This document shows, piece by piece, positions 57,276 through 64,000 of a DNA stretch of 64,000 nucleotides. This stretch comes from Crithidia fasciculata (Eukaryota > Euglenozoa > Kinetoplastea > Trypanosomatida > Trypanosomatidae), in assembly GCA_000331325.2 (NCBI GenBank), contig CM003435.1, forward strand, positions 1,043,001 to 1,107,000, written 5' to 3'. The notes below the pieces were generated by a model that was given only the letters and a program-made list of their open reading frames with translations, searched no databases and was not told the DNA's origin. Position numbers and translations under genes: made by a program. Position 1 is the first letter of the stretch, and each line of letters starts with the position of its first letter.

Positions 57276-60200
57276 ATGGAGCGACAGCGCAAGGTAGAAG
57301 GGCGGCATCTCGCGCTGCTCTCCGGCGACGCACCTGTCATGAACCGCTGCGCCAAGGAGGAGACGCACCTCAAACAGCGCCTTGCACAGTCCACGGCAGC
57401 AATCACCCGCAGCGCACGGCAGAATCAGGCGGCGGCAGAGCGAGAGGAGCGGGCCCGAGAGGCACACCTGCAGTCGCAGTTCAACGCCATCCTCTCTAAC
57501 ACCCCTGAAATAGCCGTGCCACCACGCGCCGTGCCGCGAGATGAAGCTGCAGCGGCGGCGGGCTCCTCGGAGCGGCTAGCCAGCAGCAGCCCCGTCGTCA
57601 CCTCTCGTAGCGCTTACAAGCCGCTGCACACGCCTGTGTCTGGCACCCAAGCACGAGGCGAATCAGCGGGTGCATGCGAACCGCCGATGCCGTCAGCGAC
57701 CGCTTCCTCCTCTCCTGCCTGTCTGCTGGGCTTCCCCGAGCCGTATGCGACGAGCGGCTTCAAGTCCACCGTGCACTGGGCTTCCATCGCCTACGACGAG
57801 ACTTTTCTCACGGCCTACGGGCCGCTGCGGCTGCGCGAGGAGGCGCAGGCGACGACGCTGATGGAGGCCGGCGGGGTGCACGGCGCACGCGATGCCCGAC
57901 CACACCGCCTCATGGCCGCCGTTGCCTGCTACCTGCTGAACGAGGTGCTCTGTGCGGATGCGACGGTGTCAACGCTGTGGCAGGAGAAACTGCGCCAGCC
58001 CATCTTCGACGCCGTCTTCAGCTCACAGTCTATCATAGCGGGGCAGGAGAAGCGAAAGGCCTTCCAGCAAGCCGGCCAGGCCGGCAACGAGGCGGCGCGA
58101 TCGCGAGCCATCCTGCAGCACACCTTGGGCGATGACAGCACAACCGCGGCCATGACCTCTACCAACGACTGTATGCCGTCGTCGTCGTCGCCGCCGCCAC
58201 CACCGCCACCGGAGCTGGCCTTCCCGCCGCGCACGAACAGCTACGTCACACGCGACGACTTCGCCTCGATGCGGCTGTGGACCGAAGAGGTGACAGCGGA
58301 GCAGCGGGAGAAGGCGATTGTCTGCCGTCGCGTGCGCACGCTGCAGGCCGTGATGGAGCGTCGACTGCAGCTCCTTCAGGTGCACCAGCGGAAGAGCAAC
58401 GAGGCAGTAGTGCGGTCTATCTTCCATGTGTGGCGCAACCACACGCAGCAGACACGCGCACACCGTGTGGCGATGGAGCGGTACGTGGAGAAACGGCAGT
58501 ACCGCACCATGGAGGAGAGCGTCTTCTTGCGCTGGCGGCGTGTCATGCTGCAGACGAAGGTGGAGTCGCTGCAGCGGCGCATGCTCAACATCGTGGCGGA
58601 GCGCGAGGAGGCGGCGCGGCAGCACGCGGCCGATCTCGTCGTGGTGCAGGAGCAGCTTGCAGCAGAGCGCCGTCGCAACCAGCAGTCCTCGTACGAGCAG
58701 GACGCTTTGCACACGCAGATGCTGGAGAGCCACAGCATGGAGGTGGAGGCGCTGCGTCTCGTGCTACACCAGCAGCGGGCCCAGACGGCAGAGGTGGGGC
58801 GGTGGGCCCGGCGGTGGGAGCGGCTGGCCAAGACCTTCCGCCCTGCTCAGCAGTGCCCCGCTGTGCCGCCCGCCATGTGGCACCTCACCCGCACCCTCTA
58901 CGCTGCGGAGGAGGCGGTGGTGGCGGCGGTGCTGGGCAAGGGCGGTGATCGGCGGGTGCTGCAGCAGATGCCCTACTCGATGGTGCTGCCGGTGCGGGAG
59001 CGACTGGAGCGGCTGCTGCTGGCCTGGGTGAACTCGGTCATGGAGAAGTCGCCGTTGGCCTCGTCGTGGGTGACGCTGGAGACCTTCCTGCACGGCCGCA
59101 CAAACCAGCCGCGCAGCATCCTTCTCCCGCAGAAGGCCGATGCGGAGACATCCATCCGCAGCCGGACGTCAGCCGCATCGCCCGGGACGACAACACCGAA
59201 CCAAGCGGAGCCCTCGTATTTAAGCGAGTTCGGTGTCTACACGCTCATGGCTTTTGTCCGGGAGCTGCGCCGGCTCTACGTCCTCGCCGGCCGGATGGGC
59301 GACCCCGACCTCGCCGACGCCCGCCTGCCCCGCGCTATTGGCAACGCTGGCGGCATTGGTGGTCGCAACGCGCTCGCCAAGTGTTTCCGCGAGGTGGTGC
59401 AGCTGCTGTCGGTGCAGACTTGCGCCGGCCTCTACCCCTCGCTTCTCACCCACTGCCCCTCGCTTGCTCGCTGGTTCAACCCCGAGGGCATCTTTGGCGG
59501 CCCAACGCAGTCTTTCGAAGGCGCGGGCAAGGAGAGGCGGCTGCAGCACTCGATGTTTGTCTGGCTCCTCACCGCGCTGCTGGTAGGGCACATCCGTCTC
59601 ACGGTCCTCGCTCCGGCGGGGGAGAAGGACGACGGTCTGCCCCCACCGGCCACCAGCGCCTCCAGTCTGCAGTGCACGAGGGAGGCCGAGCTGGAGCGCC
59701 TGCCCCAAGTCAACTTCCCGGTGGAAAAAGTTGGGCTTCTGCGGGACGGGGAGGCCAACCCAAGCTCCTCCAGTGCCGCAGCCGCAGTGAGAGCCTCGAT
59801 ATCGCAGGGCACGTCGGTGGTGGCGCACAGCACGATTCTCTCCAAGAAGACCTCCAGCACGACGAGCAAGCGGGCCTCCAAGGTTGCTTCTGAGCCGGTT
59901 TTGGAGGGCAGCTGGGGAGGGCTAGACGAGGGCAACACGACGAGCGCCAGCCTCGCAGCTGCTGCAGCAGCGGTGGCCCCATCTCCCACAGCCGTGACAC
60001 TCGAAACAGCGCTGCGTGAGCGCAGTCGACGCGCCGGCGCCGCGTTCCCCGAGGTGGAGGACTCGCTGTCCGACATCGAGGCTTATCTCGGTCTCCTCAC
60101 CACGCAGGCACGCACGCTGCGCAACGCCGAGCGCTACAAGGGCAGCTCGGGCGGCGGCACACCCGCTGGCGTGTCGGCAGCGAGCAACCACTCCGGCGAA

Positions 60201-62246
60201 GGCACGGATGAAGACATGGTGAACGGCCTGCTGCAGCAGCTTGTCGAGGCGCGTGACGCTGCAGCGCAGACACGCCGCCTGCGCCGCCTGCAGCACGCCG
60301 CAAACCGAACCGCCAGCGAGGACAGCGGGATGTCGGGTGGCACGCACGAAGTGTCGCCCTCCTCCACGGAAAAGGGTGGCCGCCAACCCGGCGACCTGAT
60401 CGAGGAGGAAGAAGAGGGGGCAGCAGCGGACAGTGGGCATGCTTTCTCTGCTCGCTTTGTGGCGGAAGGAAGGGCGGCGGCGGTGCTGACGGAGGGGCAG
60501 CTGCGCATTCTGCGCTCCTTGCCCTCGCGCAGCTTTGCCTTCGACAACGTGCGCGACGTCTCGGTCGAGCCCAAACCGGGCTCTGTCGCGGGTGCACCAG
60601 GAGGTACTCCAGATGCTCGCGATGCGCCACCGCAGCTCGCAGCAGCGCCGTCCGGCGTCTTCTACTCCTTCCTGCTGAACACGCTGGAGGACGTGACGCG
60701 GCGGCAGCGGTGGGCCGGCTTGGCCCGTGTAATCACCTCGCTCGTCGTCCGCTTTCACGTGCTCGATGATGTGGAGGAGGGCGTGCAGCGGTCGACGATG
60801 CTGCAGGCCGCCCGCGACGACGCACCGCAGCGAGGCGAGGATGCGGCACCGCGTCCGTCATCGTCGCGTCGCAGCCTCTCCACCACCACCGCCGCGTCTG
60901 CAGCCGCCGGGCCCCTTTCTTCCTCCACCTCCTCAGCGCGTCTGCCTGACATCTTCACCGTCGCCCCCGGAGACACCACAGCGAAGAAGAGCGCGTCGAC
61001 CACTAAACAAAGCACTACAGCCGCCCCCACAAAAGCGGCTCTACCCGGTGCGTCGTCGTCGCAAAACCGCAGCCGCAACCAACGCGTCCCGGCGAGGCTG
61101 GTGCCATCGCGACCGGCGCAGCAGGCGGACGCGCGCGCGTCACTGGCCAACTCGTCGTCGCCGCGTGTGAACGTGATGAGCATCGGCGAAGAGCTTATGC
61201 GAGCTACGCTCCCACCGCAGCCGCAACAGCAGTCCGACGGCAGCACCACGCCCCTCGCGCGCGACGCCGGTGCGGCATCTGTATCCACCGCAGCGCCAGC
61301 GGCGGCGTCACGCACGCACGGGCAATCAGGCAAAGGCAGTGCGCTCATGAGTGCGCATCAGCTGCGTGCCCTCCGCGGTGAGATGGGTGCGCGCGGCCAC
61401 CATCATCGCAGCGTCACCGTCGCATCGCTAGGGACTTCGACGTTGCTGTCGACGAACACGGCGTCCACCACGCCCATTGAAGCTGTGGCGGCGTCACGAC
61501 CGCTAAGCGCCGGCTTCGAGGTGACCAAGGTCATCTCCTTAGCGAGCCCCGCGCTGGAGGTGATCAACGGCGCGTCGCCACCGCTCACAGCAAGCGACAC
61601 GGCGTTCAAGAACACGTGCGAGGATTTCGGCACAGGGGGAGAGGACGGGCAGCTGCGGAGTGCTCGAGCCGCCAGCACGGATTTGTCCATCGCCTCCACC
61701 GCGTTGGATTTAACCGTGGATGATGTCTTCGACGTGCCCGACACCACCGCAGAGGAAGGGGCGGCGCCGGCAGCAGAGGCAAGGACAGCGTTGAAGCCGA
61801 TGGAGGTGGAGCAGCTGGGGGAGACGTCACCTGAAGCATCACCCGATGAGCCTTCACTGCTGCGGCCCACCAGCGAGGCGCGCCGCGACACGCTGCAGTT
61901 CACGCCGCATCGCAGCGACTGCCCAACGTCGCAAACGGTGTCTGTGGCCGCTTCAGCCGGCACGCAACACCCCGCGCAGTCGGCCGAGTACCGCGCGCTG
62001 AGCCCGCCCCCGCTGTGGCCGCCTGTCGCTGCGGGTGCGTCTTTGGTGCCCGCAATGCAGACGCAGCAGCCTCCTCGCTCAGACGGTGGTGCGGCGCCAG
62101 GAGGAGAAGAAGGCGTCGTGCGCGGGGATGGTGCGTCGCAGCAGCAGCCGCTGGGCTACCTGGACCCGCTCATTGAGCACGGACCCCCGCAGCCACCCAC
62201 GGCAGGACAGAACATCCACAAGTACCGTTTCAACATGCAGCCGTGA
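57276..62246 (+). CDS. Very large coiled-coil/disordered protein with Sfi1-like tryptophan repeats
   Basis: A 1656-residue protein (MERQRKVEGRHLALL) that I do not recognise as a named orthologue. An N-terminal helical region (residues 1-75) and a disordered stretch precede a folded region. Residues about 350-520 form long charged helices. Within them, IFHVWRNHTQQTRAHRVAM (Trp386) and VFLRWRRVMLQ (Trp420) are spaced 34 residues, the period and pattern of Sfi1 centrin-binding repeats. Residues about 525-800 look globular and helical (MPYSMVLPVRERLERLLLAW, FGVYTLMAFVRELRRLYVLA, HSMFVWLLTALLVGHIRLTV). After residue 850 the protein is mostly Ser/Ala/Pro-rich and disordered, apart from short helices such as FYSFLLNTLEDVTRRQRW. 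A centrin-linked basal body or cytoskeletal role is an inference from the repeats. Confidence 0.78.
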   Translation: MERQRKVEGRHLALLSGDAPVMNRCAKEETHLKQRLAQSTAAITRSARQNQAAAEREERAREAHLQSQFNAILSNTPEIAVPPRAVPRDEAAAAAGSSERLASSSPVVTSRSAYKPLHTPVSGTQARGESAGACEPPMPSATASSSPACLLGFPEPYATSGFKSTVHWASIAYDETFLTAYGPLRLREEAQATTLMEAGGVHGARDARPHRLMAAVACYLLNEVLCADATVSTLWQEKLRQPIFDAVFSSQSIIAGQEKRKAFQQAGQAGNEAARSRAILQHTLGDDSTTAAMTSTNDCMPSSSSPPPPPPPELAFPPRTNSYVTRDDFASMRLWTEEVTAEQREKAIVCRRVRTLQAVMERRLQLLQVHQRKSNEAVVRSIFHVWRNHTQQTRAHRVAMERYVEKRQYRTMEESVFLRWRRVMLQTKVESLQRRMLNIVAEREEAARQHAADLVVVQEQLAAERRRNQQSSYEQDALHTQMLESHSMEVEALRLVLHQQRAQTAEVGRWARRWERLAKTFRPAQQCPAVPPAMWHLTRTLYAAEEAVVAAVLGKGGDRRVLQQMPYSMVLPVRERLERLLLAWVNSVMEKSPLASSWVTLETFLHGRTNQPRSILLPQKADAETSIRSRTSAASPGTTTPNQAEPSYLSEFGVYTLMAFVRELRRLYVLAGRMGDPDLADARLPRAIGNAGGIGGRNALAKCFREVVQLLSVQTCAGLYPSLLTHCPSLARWFNPEGIFGGPTQSFEGAGKERRLQHSMFVWLLTALLVGHIRLTVLAPAGEKDDGLPPPATSASSLQCTREAELERLPQVNFPVEKVGLLRDGEANPSSSSAAAAVRASISQGTSVVAHSTILSKKTSSTTSKRASKVASEPVLEGSWGGLDEGNTTSASLAAAAAAVAPSPTAVTLETALRERSRRAGAAFPEVEDSLSDIEAYLGLLTTQARTLRNAERYKGSSGGGTPAGVSAASNHSGEGTDEDMVNGLLQQLVEARDAAAQTRRLRRLQHAANRTASEDSGMSGGTHEVSPSSTEKGGRQPGDLIEEEEEGAAADSGHAFSARFVAEGRAAAVLTEGQLRILRSLPSRSFAFDNVRDVSVEPKPGSVAGAPGGTPDARDAPPQLAAAPSGVFYSFLLNTLEDVTRRQRWAGLARVITSLVVRFHVLDDVEEGVQRSTMLQAARDDAPQRGEDAAPRPSSSRRSLSTTTAASAAAGPLSSSTSSARLPDIFTVAPGDTTAKKSASTTKQSTTAAPTKAALPGASSSQNRSRNQRVPARLVPSRPAQQADARASLANSSSPRVNVMSIGEELMRATLPPQPQQQSDGSTTPLARDAGAASVSTAAPAAASRTHGQSGKGSALMSAHQLRALRGEMGARGHHHRSVTVASLGTSTLLSTNTASTTPIEAVAASRPLSAGFEVTKVISLASPALEVINGASPPLTASDTAFKNTCEDFGTGGEDGQLRSARAASTDLSIASTALDLTVDDVFDVPDTTAEEGAAPAAEARTALKPMEVEQLGETSPEASPDEPSLLRPTSEARRDTLQFTPHRSDCPTSQTVSVAASAGTQHPAQSAEYRALSPPPLWPPVAAGASLVPAMQTQQPPRSDGGAAPGGEEGVVRGDGASQQQPLGYLDPLIEHGPPQPPTAGQNIHKYRFNMQP

Positions 62247-62948
62247 TGCCCAGGCGCGTAGCGATGGAGGTGCGCAGCTGCCACCAACCGATTCTCTTTT
62301 TTTTTTGGTGATGTACAGTAGAAGCCTCTCCTATACGTTTCTGCTTTTAGCAAATTCTTCTTCCACCCTTGAGATGCGCTTTTTTTACAACTTTTCCTTC
62401 TCTCTTTGTTCTCATGTATTTGAATGTACCCTTTGCACCTTGTTGCCGTTTCCAGCCATTGGCCTCCTTTTTTTTTTGTATTTTTTGCCTTGCCGTGCGG
62501 TAAGCTTCCGCCGCTACTCCTCTCGCTCTGCCTCTTGCGCATCGAAGTATCAAGAAAACCTCGATACCTTATCTTTGCCATGCTATACTTTTTCCGCAGC
62601 TAAACAAGCGAACAAGCAAACAAAAAAAGCACGCGACATCTCGCGAATACACGGTATGCCTTGGTCAATTTGGGTTTTCCGCTGGCGGCTGTGATCCTGG
62701 GCTTGCTTTGTCGACGGTTCACCGGCGTTGCCTGGGCCTTTTTTAGTAGTGGACCTCCTTTTATTTTTCCGCTAGCAAATGCGTAGCAGAGAAGGTGAAC
62801 ACAGGGCTATTGAGCGCGTGACTCAACGCTTTTCTCTTTGACTTCTCTCCTCTCTCTTCCGCTTTGCAGGACGTCTTGCACTCTTTCAGACACATACACA
62901 AACACACACACATCGATAAACAAGAGTAGACCTGATCTCACACCAAGT
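62247..62948. other. Intergenic spacer
   Basis: 0.7 kb, T-rich, with T tracts at 62296-62306 and 62468-62478 and an A/C-rich stretch at 62600-62635. The acceptor tract of the next gene is at its right end. Confidence 0.6.
62831..62869 (+). promoter_or_regulatory. Candidate trans-splice acceptor for the tail-anchored protein gene
   Basis: A clean T/C tract is followed by TTTGCAG with the AG at 62868-62869, 79 bases before the ATG at 62949. Confidence 0.55.
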
Positions 62949-63311
62949 ATGCCAAAGAAGACCGCAGACGTAGACGCGGACCTGCGTGCTCTGCAGGTGC
63001 CCACACACAGTCTTCCCGACAAAGCTGGGCCGTCGAGTGGGGTGTCCAGCCACCCTGCAGACCCACGAAGCCCACCAGTGCCGCGTCAGCGCAGCACAAG
63101 CAGAAGCAGAGCGCTTTCGAAAGGACGTGGCACGCCGGGTTATCAGGCGCTGCTCAGCGACATTGAGCGACGTCGTGGGCGGGAGATGCGGCGCACCCTG
63201 CGGAGTGTGGAGGCGATGCGGCGGAGGCAGCAGTATCGCAACTTGGCGTTGGCCGCGTTGCTTGTCGTTGCACTGGGGCTCGCCTATTTTCTCGTCTTGT
63301 CTCGCCGGTGA
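62949..63311 (+). CDS. Small tail-anchored membrane protein
   Basis: A 120-residue protein that I do not recognise. The ATG at 62949 starts MPKKTADVDADLRALQVPT. Residues about 20-62 are Pro/Ser/Arg-rich and disordered. Residues about 64-95 form a strongly basic helix (IERRRGREMRRTLRSVEAMR), and residues 98-118 form a single hydrophobic helix (LALAALLVVALGLAYFLV) followed by only SRR. That layout is a tail-anchored protein with the N-terminus in the cytosol. The basic helix and short positive tail would suit the ER or mitochondrial outer membrane. It could be SNARE- or Sec61-beta-like in topology, but no family motif is visible. A strong splice acceptor supports expression. Confidence 0.75.
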   Translation: MPKKTADVDADLRALQVPTHSLPDKAGPSSGVSSHPADPRSPPVPRQRSTSRSRALSKGRGTPGYQALLSDIERRRGREMRRTLRSVEAMRRRQQYRNLALAALLVVALGLAYFLVLSRR

Positions 63312-64000
63312 GTGTCTGTGGAGACTCAACGTGGGAACAACACTGGACGGCGCCACTGCGGTGCTTCTCTCTTTCTTCTTTTTTTTTTAGTTTTGCGCTT
63401 TTTCATTGTTCTTGTTGCTTTTAGAACTCGGAAGGTGTCCTTCCAGCAGAGCCTTCGATTCTCCAAGCGGGATGCTGCCCAATTACCTAAGCAATCTGTC
63501 TAGTCAAGCGAAGAAGCATACACGGTGCTCAACAGCGTATCGGACTGTCTAGGCGCTCTACTTGGTTTTCTATTTAAGGTGTTCTTCCTCAGCCAGTCGC
63601 GGTCCTTTGCTCTCTCTCTCTCTCTCTCTCGTCACGCGTGGACTGCTTTTAAGTGTTCTTACAAAAGCTTTCCAAAATGTTTCCCATGTTGCAATCTTAC
63701 GTCTCGCCTAACCTCCCTCTCTTCTCCTCTTTGTCTTTCAAACTATACTCCTACGCACCATGCGGACTATCGCTTCCAGTACCGCCGGATACACCGCGAC
63801 ACAGTTGTCTTCACAAATAGCAGGCGACTTGCGGGAGGCTGAAAGAAGCCGATAGGCACACACTTCTATTCCTGTTGCCTCGTGAACCTTTCACCTTGTT
63901 CGATTAAAAGGCTCTGCGTGTTTTGTGTGTGTGTTTAAGAGAGGTTTCACTCTCCTTTTTAAGTTGTCGCTGCGCTCCTGCTAGTGTGTTGCTGCGTTTG
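63312..64000. other. Right-edge spacer with TC microsatellite
   Basis: 0.7 kb without a recognisable gene. T runs occur near 63381-63390. A (TC)10 run at 63611-63630 may belong to the acceptor tract of the next gene, whose coding sequence is not yet visible at the edge. Confidence 0.5.
63611..63630. repeat. (TC)10 microsatellite
   Basis: Ten uninterrupted TC units within a pyrimidine-rich stretch of the right-edge spacer. Confidence 0.85.

Overview
The window is nuclear DNA of a trypanosomatid flagellate, most likely of the Leishmaniinae (Leishmania, Crithidia, Leptomonas and relatives). The evidence is the architecture. About twenty intron-less, GC-rich genes all lie on the + strand, separated by 0.4-2 kb of T-rich spacer. 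Most start codons are preceded by a long polypyrimidine tract and then an AG, as expected of a polycistronic unit processed by spliced-leader trans-splicing. The gene content fits too: tandem glycine cleavage T-proteins, glycyl-tRNA synthetase, eIF3i, S-adenosylhomocysteinase and a very long telomerase reverse transcriptase. From memory, several of these neighbour each other on Leishmania chromosome 36. I cannot name the species from sequence alone.

Layout, left to right: a coiled-coil protein with a calponin-homology-like head whose reading frame is broken (1758-4428); two T-protein genes (5194-6327 and 8122-9252); a small coiled-coil protein (10413-10817); a putatively acylated double-RING protein (11697-12701); a disordered/coiled-coil protein (13861-16332); glycyl-tRNA synthetase (17402-19285); two tandem Snf7/CHMP4 ESCRT-III genes (21169-21870 and 23022-23699); a HAP2/GCS1-type gamete fusogen (25672-27603); a CEP78-like leucine-rich-repeat protein (28705-31464); eIF3i (31860-32933); a MAM33/p32-family protein (34318-35319); an unknown protein (36020-36808); S-adenosylhomocysteinase (37262-38575); a small multi-span membrane protein (40241-40642); TERT in two overlapping frames (41552-43963 and 43948-45630); four large low-complexity or coiled-coil proteins (46667-49903, 51804-53090, 53916-56690, 57276-62246); and a small tail-anchored protein (62949-63311).

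The genes do not form a functional operon, since gene order in trypanosomatid polycistrons is generally not by pathway. Some themes recur. One-carbon and methyl metabolism is represented by two T-proteins and S-adenosylhomocysteinase. Translation is represented by GlyRS and eIF3i. Membrane remodelling or fusion is represented by two Snf7 proteins and HAP2. Several proteins have cytoskeletal or centriolar signatures (CH domain, CEP78-like, Sfi1-like tryptophan repeats). I saw no tRNA, rRNA, CRISPR array, intact mobile element, telomeric repeat or strand-switch region.

Most worth a second look: the frame break inside TERT between motif 2 and motif A; the HAP2-type fusogen at this locus; the asymmetric divergence of the two T-proteins; the mosaic similarity of the Snf7 pair, with a perfect 11-bp hairpin between them; and the paired C2HC/RING architecture of the acylated RING protein.
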